This document shows positions 1 to 7,831 of a stretch of 36,318 nucleotides of DNA, piece by piece. The position numbers were made by a program, and so were the translations under genes. This DNA comes from DASYZQ01 sp035946175 (GTDB lineage: Bacteria > Patescibacteriota > Saccharimonadia > Saccharimonadales > UBA4665): positions 1-36,318 of the forward strand of contig DASYZQ010000015.1 of assembly GCA_035946175.1 (NCBI GenBank), given 5' to 3'. The notes under the pieces are model-generated. The model had not been told where the DNA came from. It ran no database searches and saw only the letters and a program-made list of their open reading frames with translations. Position 1 is the first letter of the stretch; every line of letters begins with the position of its first letter.

Positions 1-87
1 CCGAACGGCCAGAGCACGACGTGAAGCAGCACCTTCCTTGGCTTTTGTTATGAATGTTTGGAGCTGCTGTTTTTGTGTTTCGTTCAA
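1..87 (-). CDS. partial ORF, N-terminus only, unknown
   Basis: An open frame begins with TTG at position 87 and runs off the left edge. Its TTG overlaps the TGA stop of the sigma-factor gene (TTGA), and a GGGGAG purine run lies just upstream, so translational coupling is plausible. The visible peptide begins MNETQKQQLQTF and ends in a basic Arg/Ala-rich stretch. That is too little to assign a family. The overlap suggests it is the next gene of the tpiA-sigma series and possibly a partner of the sigma factor. The non-ATG start and short visible length keep confidence low. Confidence 0.4.
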   Translation of the reverse strand, partial: MNETQKQQLQTFITKAKEGAASRRALAVR

Positions 88-839
88 ACTCCCCGAATTG
101 TAACGCTATTTGGCGCAAGTGAGAATGTTTGGTCTATAGACCGCTTCTTCGTTATGAAGCCATTGCTACGGTTCTCTCGTATTCTGGAATCTTCAGGGGT
201 ATCGTAGCCACGGCTGCGCATCTCTAGACGCAATTTACCGATTCCCCTATTCAGGCAATAGCGCAGTTTCGGTACCGTTACCCCTAATCGTTCAGCCGCC
301 TCCAGGTAAGGCAACTCCTCAATACACACCAGCCGAATGGCGCCCTGCTGCAGGTAGGGCAGTTCCTGCATTGCCCCTAGTGCATCCTGCAGCACCATCA
401 TGTCTACGACTACCTCTTCAGGGGTTTCGGGCCCTAGGAAATTCAAAGGGTCCATAAGGAGGCTCGGATCGTTTCGTTTTCTACTAGAATTCCGGCGTAC
501 TATATTTACAGCGACATTCCCAAGTACTCTATTGGCCCAACCCGTGGGATGGCGAATTTCGTTGCCGCGTTTCACTGCAATATAGGCCTTCATAAGCACT
601 TCTTGCACGAGGTCATCTTGGTCCATTACGCCACGCATATTAGGCTGCGCTCGGACCGCCGCATGATATAACACAGGATACAACCGCCCGAGATCGTCAG
701 CTGTGCTGATGGGCTCGGGCCTAAATTCCTGAGGCTGTTCGACGGCAACAGGCGCATCAGGTGGAGATACATCCTGAGGCAAAAGGTCGGGTGATTCAAG
801 CTCTTTATTACCCACCAATGCCCAGTTATACTCCTCCAT
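84..839 (-). CDS. ECF-like sigma-70 family RNA polymerase sigma factor
   Basis: The 251-residue protein has the two-domain layout of small sigma-70 factors. A region 2-like segment (about residues 65-125) includes DQDDLVQEVLMKAY and a Gly-Trp-Ala-Asn stretch like the conserved region 2.3-2.4 helix. A region 4-like helix-turn-helix (about 160-210) contains PYLEAAERLGVTVPKLR. An acidic, Pro-rich N-terminal extension of about 45 residues and a basic tail of about 40 residues flank these domains. It would direct core polymerase to a special promoter set. The gene lies 16 bp after a tail-anchored protein gene and downstream of tpiA on the same strand, so the three are probably cotranscribed. No zinc-type anti-sigma factor is visible; the tail-anchored neighbour is a candidate partner by position only. 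Confidence 0.8.
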   Translation of the reverse strand: MEEYNWALVGNKELESPDLLPQDVSPPDAPVAVEQPQEFRPEPISTADDLGRLYPVLYHAAVRAQPNMRGVMDQDDLVQEVLMKAYIAVKRGNEIRHPTGWANRVLGNVAVNIVRRNSSRKRNDPSLLMDPLNFLGPETPEEVVVDMMVLQDALGAMQELPYLQQGAIRLVCIEELPYLEAAERLGVTVPKLRYCLNRGIGKLRLEMRSRGYDTPEDSRIRENRSNGFITKKRSIDQTFSLAPNSVTIRGV

Positions 840-855
840 GATCAGATCGGATTCT

Positions 856-1488
856 CTACCGTTGTATGAAATGAGTATGCGGAATAGCGTTCAGTTGAAT
901 GATCCCGGCATCGAGTAGATAATCGCCGACTAATATTAGGGCAACAAAAACACCGAGCACCCAGACCAATATCTTCCAGGTGGATGTCTTTTGGTGCCCT
1001 GTATACGTCACGACACTTTTCGGGTCAACCATAAATGGCTGCTCATCAATCGATTCTTTCCGGGTCATGTCAGATAACCCTTCTATCTGCACTGTAGAAT
1101 CGGCTGGCGTTTTGAGCCCCGGTATTTGTTCCTTAAGAGACATACCGCCTGACGGTTTTCTTTCCGGCTGCGCCAAACGGGCCTGTGGCGCCTCCTCCAT
1201 TAGTGTCTGTTCGGGAGTTTTATGAGCATATTCCGACGTAGATTTTTCTGGGGGCAACGGCTCGTCTCCACCTGGGGGCAGTACGTTGAGCTGCTGTTTA
1301 TCAGGTAGAGGAAGATTTCGGCGCAAGCGGGCCATGACGGTTGAATCACGTACCACGGGTTGGTGCCCAACGATAACCGGCCGGGACGTAGAGGGAATCG
1401 TTGCCATGCCAGGGCGCCGTACATCAAATACTTTACGGGACTGCAATGATGATGGGCCGCTCGTCTTTTTAGGCGAACGGGTACTCAT
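856..1488 (-). CDS. tail-anchored membrane protein of unknown function
   Basis: The 210-residue protein has a long hydrophilic, Pro/Ser/Lys-rich and probably disordered N-terminal part (1-165). One hydrophobic helix follows near the C-terminus (about 171-190, STWKILVWVLGVFVALILVG), then about 20 residues. There is no signal peptide, so the bulk is predicted cytoplasmic (single-pass, C-terminal anchor). I do not recognise the family. Its ATG overlaps the tpiA stop by 4 bp (ATGA), and the sigma-factor gene starts 16 bp downstream, so it is probably made with both. The position beside a sigma factor makes an anti-sigma or membrane-tethering role conceivable, but no anti-sigma domain is visible. 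Confidence 0.65.
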   Translation of the reverse strand: MSTRSPKKTSGPSSLQSRKVFDVRRPGMATIPSTSRPVIVGHQPVVRDSTVMARLRRNLPLPDKQQLNVLPPGGDEPLPPEKSTSEYAHKTPEQTLMEEAPQARLAQPERKPSGGMSLKEQIPGLKTPADSTVQIEGLSDMTRKESIDEQPFMVDPKSVVTYTGHQKTSTWKILVWVLGVFVALILVGDYLLDAGIIQLNAIPHTHFIQR

Positions 1489-2276
1489 GCGGCTTGATCC
1501 ATCGCATACTGAAAGCGATACGCTGCATCAATAATATCTGCGAAGCTGTAAGGGTTCACGCTAGCGCCACCGACCAATACACCGTCACAACCCTCAACCG
1601 CCAAATAGCCGCCGACTGTCGATGCTTCGACACTCCCGCCATAGAGCACGCGCATCATTTTGGCAACCTTCTCGCCATACAGTTCTCTGACCTGGTAGCG
1701 GATATATGCCATGGCCGTGGCGGCTTCATCGGGCTTCGCTAGCCGGCCACCAAAAGTACTGATGGCCCAGACCGGCTCATAGGCAATAACCACCTGCATT
1801 ACTTCATTGGGGGTCAAATCACTCAGGGCCGTAGTGACCTGATCGTGCAGCACTTGTTTAGTCTGCCCATCCTTTCGCTCGGCCTGGGTCTCCCCAACGC
1901 AGAGAATCGGTGCTATCTCATTGCGCACCGCCGAGGCTATCTTCTCCCGGACCATCGGCAGGTCTTCATGAAAGTAGATACGTCGTTCAGAGTGCCCGAT
2001 AATAACATAGTGCACCAGATCACGCAACATAGTAAAGGAGACTTCGCCGGTATAGGCACCTTCATCTCTCTGAAAGGCATTTTGGGCAGCCAGACGTATT
2101 TTACGACGATCAATCTGCAGGCTGATGGGTTGCAGTGCCAGCATACTCGGCGCTAGCACTACCTCTAGATTTTTTCGAGACCGGGTACGTTCCTGCAAGC
2201 GGTGCACATATATACTGGCCTGTGAAACGTTCAGGTTCATCTTCCAATTGGCAACCAGTAAAAGCTTGCGTACCAT
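1485..2276 (-). CDS. tpiA: triosephosphate isomerase
   Basis: This enzyme interconverts dihydroxyacetone phosphate and glyceraldehyde 3-phosphate in the cytoplasm. At 263 residues it has normal family length. The N-terminal NWKMN carries the substrate-binding Asn and Lys. IIGHSERR contains the catalytic His. AYEPVWAI contains the catalytic Glu, followed by a slightly altered lid loop (STFG where many have GTG). YGGSV forms the phosphate-binding loop. The start is the ATG close after the upstream AT-rich region; no Shine-Dalgarno is obvious. The 3' end overlaps the next gene by 4 bp. Phosphoglycerate kinase lies two genes upstream on the same strand, so glycolysis genes cluster here. Confidence 0.97.
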   Translation of the reverse strand: MVRKLLLVANWKMNLNVSQASIYVHRLQERTRSRKNLEVVLAPSMLALQPISLQIDRRKIRLAAQNAFQRDEGAYTGEVSFTMLRDLVHYVIIGHSERRIYFHEDLPMVREKIASAVRNEIAPILCVGETQAERKDGQTKQVLHDQVTTALSDLTPNEVMQVVIAYEPVWAISTFGGRLAKPDEAATAMAYIRYQVRELYGEKVAKMMRVLYGGSVEASTVGGYLAVEGCDGVLVGGASVNPYSFADIIDAAYRFQYAMDQAA

Positions 2277-2424
2277 AGGCTTTGCTATCTTTATATATTA
2301 GCTTACCATAAGCAGTAAGCAGTGCCCACTACTTAGCACAATCAGAGCATTATCATCATCCCAAAAAGCCAGCTTGTAGAGCATTTATGCTACCTCATTG
2401 CCGCAGGGATATTAACCAAGATGG

Positions 2425-3045
2425 CTATCTCTTTAGACCATCCATTACAGGTGTTGGCCGACAATCCTTTGGTTCCATTCTCTCAACAAGGTGTTCGAGA
2501 ACTTGAGAAGCAATCATTTGCAATTCTTCAGCTCGGCCCGGTACCTGATCAAAGCTTAGCGCCTGCGCTATTTCATGTCGCGCTTCTACGGGCATCTCCT
2601 GGCGCGGGATGTCCCAATTAAGCCCGTCTTGTTCATTATGGCGTGCCACGACCTGCATATGCATAGTGGGGACTTGTTGGCCGAACATAAAAATTGCCGC
2701 CCCGTGTTGGGGTGCCGCGACTTCCTGGACATGTTGGGCGGTAGCTCTAGTTAGGGCGCTAAGAACCTCAACTTCGGGATTGGTTGCAGCTTGATCTAGA
2801 TAAGACACAGGTCGACTGCCAACAATATCGAGGTGCTTCCCATGCGACACCACAGGGTAGGCATCAACTAATATCATCCACCGGAGGTCACCAGGCTGCA
2901 AGCCTTCGATTAATGATGATGCACGCTTGGCTAAATCTATATCAGGAGTAATAACAGCCAGCGGAGCTTCACGCTCGTTAAGCCCTGCCAGCCCACCGCT
3001 ATCATAGGAGTTCCAAGCTCGAACAAATGGATCAGAAACTGCCAT
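2425..3045 (-). CDS. divergent HIT-like (histidine triad superfamily) protein
   Basis: The 206-residue protein has a C-terminal segment QVPTMHMQVVAR that aligns with the HIT signature H-x-H-x-H. Only the central, catalytic-type His is kept: the first His is Thr and the third is Gln. An H-x-Q ending is known in the GalT/Apa phosphorylase branch, so nucleotidyl transfer or phosphorylase chemistry is possible. The upstream stretch DLRWMILVDAYPVVSHGKHL resembles the HIT core strand. The promoter reads TTGACA-17-TATTTT with only 6 nt to the ATG, so the mRNA is probably leaderless. A second, more canonical HIT protein lies directly upstream on the same strand. Function is not assignable beyond the superfamily. 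Confidence 0.6.
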   Translation of the reverse strand: MAVSDPFVRAWNSYDSGGLAGLNEREAPLAVITPDIDLAKRASSLIEGLQPGDLRWMILVDAYPVVSHGKHLDIVGSRPVSYLDQAATNPEVEVLSALTRATAQHVQEVAAPQHGAAIFMFGQQVPTMHMQVVARHNEQDGLNWDIPRQEMPVEARHEIAQALSFDQVPGRAEELQMIASQVLEHLVERMEPKDCRPTPVMDGLKR

Positions 3046-3051
3046 AAGCTA

Positions 3052-3080
3052 AAAATACCTATATATAGTATGATTGTCAA
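3052..3080 (-). promoter_or_regulatory. promoter of HIT-like gene (leaderless type)
   Basis: On the minus strand TTGACA (3080-3075), a 17-nt spacer and TATTTT (3057-3052) precede the ATG at 3045 by 6 nt. A start site at the usual distance would fall on or beside the start codon. Confidence 0.6.
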
Positions 3081-3096
3081 TAGTATGGCGTACTAT

Positions 3097-3474
3097 TTAA
3101 TTTGCGTGATCCGCATCAGCAATGAATCGAGCAAGTCCCTTGCCCGATGAAGGTAGACCGGCTCTTCGAACTATTACCCAAAAGTGCAAATGTTTCACGG
3201 TCTGACCGGATAGCGTGCCAAGATTCATCGACAGATTGTAATCCGATTTTAATTCCGGTACCTGTGGCACCAGCTGCTTCACCTCAACCCACCAATCATC
3301 CGGCAAATCTGTAACTGACTCATAATGGTTTTTGGGGATGATCAGGTAATTATCCGGGTCCGAGCCGGCCTTGGTAAGAAAAGCACCCGCTGATTCGGTA
3401 GTGATCTCCCCCTTGAACAGAGCATTGCTTAAACAAAACGGACAACCTGGCTGTACTTTGTTTGTGGTATTCAT
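3097..3474 (-). CDS. HIT family protein
   Basis: This 125-residue protein is a typical small HIT hydrolase or nucleotide-binding protein. It has an N-terminal CPFC pair, a core YLIIPKNHYESVTDL and the signature VKHLHFWVIVRR. The triad is H-L-H-F-W, so the third His is replaced by Trp while the catalytic central His is kept. HIT proteins hydrolyse or transfer nucleoside-monophosphate groups; the substrate is unknown here. A -10 box TACTAT lies 7 nt before the ATG, again implying a leaderless message. It sits between pgk and the divergent HIT-like gene. Confidence 0.85.
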   Translation of the reverse strand: MNTTNKVQPGCPFCLSNALFKGEITTESAGAFLTKAGSDPDNYLIIPKNHYESVTDLPDDWWVEVKQLVPQVPELKSDYNLSMNLGTLSGQTVKHLHFWVIVRRAGLPSSGKGLARFIADADHAN

Positions 3475-3481
3475 ATTAGCA

Positions 3482-3511
3482 ATAGTACGGCAGGCATAGA
3501 GGTTTTACCAA
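3482..3511 (-). promoter_or_regulatory. promoter of HIT gene (leaderless type)
   Basis: On the minus strand TTGGTA (3511-3506), 18 nt and TACTAT (3487-3482) lie 7 nt before the ATG at 3474. Confidence 0.5.
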
Positions 3512-3534
3512 TAATAAAGATCCCGCTAGTTTGC

Positions 3535-4818
3535 CTAACGATCCTGCAGAGCCTCAACACCAGGTAGCTTGCGACCAGCCATAAGTTCCAAACTCGCACC
3601 ACCACCAGTGGAAACATGATTGAACGCTCCAGCCAGCTTACGCCGGCCAAGATAGCCGACTGTATCACCACCACCAACTAAGCTAAATGGGCGGTGGCCG
3701 TAGTCACCAAGCAGAGCATCAATGATAAGCTCTGTGCCGTGTGCAAATGGGCCCACCGGGCCTTCCAGCGCCGGGGTCTCCGTTACTCCCATCGTGCCGT
3801 TCCATACAACAGTACTGGCGAGTTGAATACCGCCGGCAATGAAGGCCCCCGAAAACGGGCCAATGTCTAAAAGCAGCTCGTCTGCTGCAATATGCCGTGT
3901 TTTCTCAGCTGGCCGTTTCGGGTAGCTTTCTATTTCAGCGATGACATTGGCGTCCCAGTCAACAATGCGTGTCGGAGCGGTCTTATCAAGACTCTTGGCA
4001 GCGACACCGTCCTCGGGTATGTAGAAAATAAAGCGTTGTCGTTTGGCCTTTTCGCGAGCCTGATCCAGAATATCCTTGGCGATCGGTACATCGCTCTGAT
4101 CATACCGGCTTTTGGCTATATCAACCCCTTGAGCAGCCAAAAAGGTATTGGCCATGGCGCCGCCAATGGCGATAAAGTCGGCAATCTCAATAAATCGATT
4201 CAATACGTCAATTTTATCCGATATCTTAGCACCACCAATAATAGCCATCAGGGGCCGCTCTGGTGTTGACATCACCCTGGTTATCGTGTCGACTTCCCGC
4301 TCCAAAAGTAGTCCGGCGACACTCGGCAGGTGGTGCGTAATTGCCTCAGTACTGGCATGCGACCGATGAACCACACCGAAACCATCTTGGACAAACAGTT
4401 CACCGAGCTTGGCTAGGTTCATAGCAAATCCATCATCATTCTGCTCTTCTTCCGGGTGGAAGCGCAGATTTTCGAGCAGCAGTACCTGGCGTGGCTGCAG
4501 TTGCCCAGCTAATTTTTCGACTGCCTCACCAATGCAATCATCAGTAAACTGGACAGTCTGACCGAGCAATTTTTCGAGATGTTTGGCAACTGGTTTGAGG
4601 CTCAGCTTGGCATCAATTTTGCCGCCCGGACGGCCGAGGTGCGAACAGATCACTATCCGAGCATCCTGCTCGAGGAGTGCTTTCAATGTCGGCACCGCCT
4701 GCTGGATGCGGTAATCATCTCGGATGACACCATCATCAACCGGAACATTGTAGTCGGCCCTGAGCAGAATACGCTTTCCCTTGGTATCGACATCGTGAAC
4801 TGTTTTTTTAGTGAACAT
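3535..4818 (-). CDS. pgk: phosphoglycerate kinase
   Basis: This enzyme makes ATP from 1,3-bisphosphoglycerate and ADP in lower glycolysis. The protein (about 427 residues) has the usual two-domain order. The N-domain has RILLRADYNVPV and ICSHLGRPGG for substrate binding and LLLENLRFHPEEE. GGAKISDKIDVL marks the hinge and nucleotide domain. GPFSGAF/WNGTMGVTE is present, and the C-terminal GGGDTVGYLGR and STGGGASLELMAG bind phosphate and nucleotide. The frame is also open from a GTG at 4824, but the ATG at 4818 gives better spacing to the GGGG-rich Shine-Dalgarno-like run. A TATAAT lies about 30 nt upstream at 4853-4848. It is slightly longer than many bacterial homologues, with small insertions in the C-domain. 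Confidence 0.96.
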   Translation of the reverse strand: MFTKKTVHDVDTKGKRILLRADYNVPVDDGVIRDDYRIQQAVPTLKALLEQDARIVICSHLGRPGGKIDAKLSLKPVAKHLEKLLGQTVQFTDDCIGEAVEKLAGQLQPRQVLLLENLRFHPEEEQNDDGFAMNLAKLGELFVQDGFGVVHRSHASTEAITHHLPSVAGLLLEREVDTITRVMSTPERPLMAIIGGAKISDKIDVLNRFIEIADFIAIGGAMANTFLAAQGVDIAKSRYDQSDVPIAKDILDQAREKAKRQRFIFYIPEDGVAAKSLDKTAPTRIVDWDANVIAEIESYPKRPAEKTRHIAADELLLDIGPFSGAFIAGGIQLASTVVWNGTMGVTETPALEGPVGPFAHGTELIIDALLGDYGHRPFSLVGGGDTVGYLGRRKLAGAFNHVSTGGGASLELMAGRKLPGVEALQDR

Positions 4819-4899
4819 ATCCACCCCGCTTATGGCTATCTTTCCCGATTATACACCTAAAGCGTAGGGCTTGGGGCCATACGCAAAACTAGAAGATGG

Positions 4900-5352
4900 T
4901 TACAGTACACCCCTTTGTTTGAGGGTCTGGAACGTCTGCGTCCATACGTCGCCGGCGGAAGGCACCAGCTCCTGTGGGCTAGACAACAATTTAGCAGTGA
5001 TCTCTTCAACTGAAAACCAGGCAAACGTATCTACTTCTTTAGGGTCTATGTGGATATGGCCCGTTTTGGACCGCAAAAAGGGCGCATAATAAATACCGAA
5101 ACGTCGCGGCTCCCCGTCAGGGTGAGCAAAGGTTTTGTACGCCAAGAACGACGGATCATAGTCAGACGGCTTGAGCGAGAATTCTTCTTCAACTTCCCTG
5201 AGCAGTGCCCGCCGATATGACTCATTTCCCTCCAGCTTACCGGTCACCGATGGCCCCCACACACCCGGATCCTGGGGCTTATCCAGTGCTCGCCTGGCAA
5301 GTAGTAGCTCGTGGTGCTCGTTAATCAGCCATAATACAGCTACATGTATCAT
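4900..5352 (-). CDS. Nudix hydrolase, IDI-like
   Basis: The protein (about 150 residues) contains a full Nudix box: G-KLEGN-E, seven residues, then REVEEEF, with Ser in place of the last Gly. The arrangement LLLARRALDKPQDPGVWGPSVTGK resembles Nudix proteins of the isopentenyl-diphosphate isomerase branch, but the IDI active-site Cys is not evident, so diphosphate hydrolysis is the safer call. The frame is open from a GTG at 5358. I prefer the ATG at 5352, because an extended -10 element TGCTACGAT (5370-5362) ends 9 nt before it, matching the leaderless spacing of neighbouring genes. It diverges from the phosphoketolase gene. Confidence 0.85.
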   Translation of the reverse strand: MIHVAVLWLINEHHELLLARRALDKPQDPGVWGPSVTGKLEGNESYRRALLREVEEEFSLKPSDYDPSFLAYKTFAHPDGEPRRFGIYYAPFLRSKTGHIHIDPKEVDTFAWFSVEEITAKLLSSPQELVPSAGDVWTQTFQTLKQRGVL

Positions 5353-5421
5353 ATGCACTCAATCGTAGCACAGATGATAATATGAGCTCCTACATACGCA
5401 CCAGGGAGTCCGGCTGTCATC

Positions 5422-5437
5422 AATGATCGACGTCACA
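5422..5437. promoter_or_regulatory. weak Crp-like half-palindrome upstream of phosphoketolase
   Basis: AATGATCGACGTCACA matches TGTGA-N6-TCACA at 8 of 10 fixed positions. Its centre is about 61-62 nt before the predicted start site, a classical class I activator position. Matches this weak are expected many times by chance in this window, so only the position is suggestive. Confidence 0.2.
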
Positions 5438-5454
5438 GCTAAGATAACGGTGTT

Positions 5455-5483
5455 TTGCTACCGTAGACGACAAACGGTACAAT
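5455..5483 (+). promoter_or_regulatory. promoter of phosphoketolase operon (leaderless type)
   Basis: TTGCTA (5455-5460), 17 nt and TACAAT (5478-5483) lie 8 nt before the ATG at 5492, with no Shine-Dalgarno in between. Confidence 0.6.
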
Positions 5484-5491
5484 AAGCATAA

Positions 5492-7831
5492 ATGGAATCA
5501 GACACCTCGGTCTTCGATAAATACCTGCGTGCGGCCAACTACCTAACGGTGGCACAGATATTTTTGCGGGACAACTTTCTTTTGGAACGGCCGCTGATTG
5601 CCGATGATATCAAGTCTCGGCTACTCGGCCATTGGGGTTCAGGCCCGGGCGTCAACCTGGCCTACGCGCATCTTAGCAAACTGGCCCAGAAATTCGGTCA
5701 GGATATCTTATTTGTGCTCGGCCCTGGGCATGCCTTTCCGGCACTACAGGCTAATCTATTCCTGGAGGGAACGCTCGGTGCCTTTTACCCAGAGGCCCAA
5801 CCTAACCTCAATGGTATTGCCTACATATGCCGTAATTTCAGTTGGCCGTATGGCTTTCCCAGCCACAGCAATCCCGGTACGCCGGGCGTCATATTAGAGG
5901 GAGGCGAGCTTGGTTACTCGCTGGCGACAAGCTACGGCGCAGCATTGGATAACCGTAACCTGATTGTCGCTTGTTTGGTGGGCGACGGCGAGGCCGAAAC
6001 CGGGCCGACTGCCGCTGCCTGGCATCTCAACAAGCTGGTTAACCCCAAGAATAATGGTACGGTATTGCCCATCCTGCATCTCAATGGATACAAGATTTCG
6101 GCACCGACTATTTTTGGCCGGATGAGTGACGAGGAACTGCTTGCTCTTTTCGGCGGCTACGGCTACCAGCCCCGTATTGTCAGCGGCGACAACCTTCATG
6201 AGCAAATGGAAGCAGCGCTGGAATGGGCACACCATACCATATGGGACATCAAAGAGGCCCCTGAGGTGCTGATAGCACCACGAATGCCAATGATCGTCAT
6301 GCGAACACTCAAGGGTTGGAGCGGTATCAAGGAACTTAACGGTCAAAAAATTGAGGGTAACTGCCTCAGCCATCAAGTAGTATTAACTGAGGCAAAAACC
6401 GATGACTCACAACGCGTGCTACTGGAAGGATGGTTGCGCTCATATAACTTTGAGGAGCTATTTGACCGCGAACACGGCTTCGGCGACTTTGTCGAACAGG
6501 TTATGCCCAAGGCCGAACAACGCATTGGCCGCAGTCGCTACGCCCACGGCGGTGATCCAGTCTATAAACCACTCAAATTGCCGAGTACCGAGCAATTTGC
6601 CGAAGATGCTACCATACCCGGCACCATCGGCAGTAGCAGTATGCGGCGCGCCGGCCTGTATCTACAGGAAGTTTTTGCACTCAACCAGCCCCAGCATAAT
6701 TTCCGAATGATGTCGCCCGATGAGACTTACTCCAACAAGCTCGATGCCATCTTCGCTCAAACCAAGCGTGGCTGGATGTGGCCATTAGAACCCTGGGATA
6801 AAGATCTTGATCCCGACGGGCGGGTCATGGAAATGCTCAGCGAACACAATCTGCAGGGACTTTTCCAGGGCTATATTTTAACCGGACGGCATGCTGTCTT
6901 TGCCAGCTACGAGGCATTCATACAAGTGATCGTCAGCATGATGGACCAGTATGCCAAGTTTTTGCACCAGGCTCTGGATGTGCCCTGGCGCGGCACTATT
7001 CCATCACTCAACTACATTCTGACAAGCTCCGGATGGCGGCAGGATCATAACGGTTTTTCCCACCAAAATCCTGGTTTCATCGACGACGCTCTACGCCGCC
7101 AAGGTGATTTTGTCGACGTCTTTTTTCCGGTCGATGGCAATACTACACTGGCAGTTCTTGAACACGTTTTGGCTACGACACGACAAATTAATATAATTGT
7201 AGCCGGCAAAACACTCGAACCGCGCTGGCTGACACCTGAGCTGGCACGCCAATCGCTGCAGCGGGGGATTATGCAATGGGAATTTGCCAGTGACGAGAAT
7301 CCGGATATTGTGCTGGCAGGCATCGGTGATTATACCAGCAAAGAGGTACTGGCGGCGATTGATCTCGCCAAGGCCGAATGGCCAGACGTACGTCTGCGTT
7401 TCCTCAATATAAGCTGTCTGACCAGTTGCGGCTTCGGGCAGGGCGGCACCTGTACCAGTCGTGAGGACTTCGATAACTGCTTCACCACCACTGCGCCAGT
7501 TATTTGCAATTTCCACGGCTACCCCGAGACCCTAAAGGCTATTTTATTCAACTATGCCAATGATACGAGCCGTTTTGAAGTACGCGGCTATGTGGAGAGC
7601 GGCTCTACCACCACTCCCTTCGATATGCATGTCCGCAACCGAACCAGCCGCTATCACCTCGTTATGGCCATATTTGAACGCCTCGCCAAGATTGGCCGCA
7701 TGCCATATGAAGAGTCGAAACATATTGTGACGAAGTATCAAGAAAAAATCGACGCCAATACCAGCTACATTAAGCAGTATGGCGTTGATCAGCCGGAGAT
7801 TGATTCATGGCAGTGGAAACATACAACCTGA
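5492..7831 (+). CDS. xfp: phosphoketolase (D-xylulose 5-phosphate/D-fructose 6-phosphate)
   Basis: This thiamine-diphosphate enzyme cleaves xylulose 5-P or fructose 6-P with phosphate to acetyl phosphate plus a shorter sugar phosphate. At 779 residues it has full family length. Visible motifs are LLGHWGSGPG and GPGH (active-site His residues), FPSHSNPGTPG, EGGELGYS, the ThDP/Mg segment GDGEAETGP...LHLNGYKI, and GWRQDHNGFSHQNPG with further catalytic His residues. Two usually conserved stretches are altered: GPGHGGPA reads GPGHAFPA, and PSHVAPETPG reads PSHSNPGTPG. This points to a divergent subfamily. The ackA gene starts 25 bp before its stop, so acetyl phosphate can be converted directly to acetate and ATP. 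Confidence 0.96.
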   Translation: MESDTSVFDKYLRAANYLTVAQIFLRDNFLLERPLIADDIKSRLLGHWGSGPGVNLAYAHLSKLAQKFGQDILFVLGPGHAFPALQANLFLEGTLGAFYPEAQPNLNGIAYICRNFSWPYGFPSHSNPGTPGVILEGGELGYSLATSYGAALDNRNLIVACLVGDGEAETGPTAAAWHLNKLVNPKNNGTVLPILHLNGYKISAPTIFGRMSDEELLALFGGYGYQPRIVSGDNLHEQMEAALEWAHHTIWDIKEAPEVLIAPRMPMIVMRTLKGWSGIKELNGQKIEGNCLSHQVVLTEAKTDDSQRVLLEGWLRSYNFEELFDREHGFGDFVEQVMPKAEQRIGRSRYAHGGDPVYKPLKLPSTEQFAEDATIPGTIGSSSMRRAGLYLQEVFALNQPQHNFRMMSPDETYSNKLDAIFAQTKRGWMWPLEPWDKDLDPDGRVMEMLSEHNLQGLFQGYILTGRHAVFASYEAFIQVIVSMMDQYAKFLHQALDVPWRGTIPSLNYILTSSGWRQDHNGFSHQNPGFIDDALRRQGDFVDVFFPVDGNTTLAVLEHVLATTRQINIIVAGKTLEPRWLTPELARQSLQRGIMQWEFASDENPDIVLAGIGDYTSKEVLAAIDLAKAEWPDVRLRFLNISCLTSCGFGQGGTCTSREDFDNCFTTTAPVICNFHGYPETLKAILFNYANDTSRFEVRGYVESGSTTTPFDMHVRNRTSRYHLVMAIFERLAKIGRMPYEESKHIVTKYQEKIDANTSYIKQYGVDQPEIDSWQWKHTT

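Noticed and set aside
7091..7516. Long antisense frames inside xfp and other core genes
   Set aside because: They lie opposite well-supported conserved proteins and show no motifs; they mirror the codon bias of the real gene.
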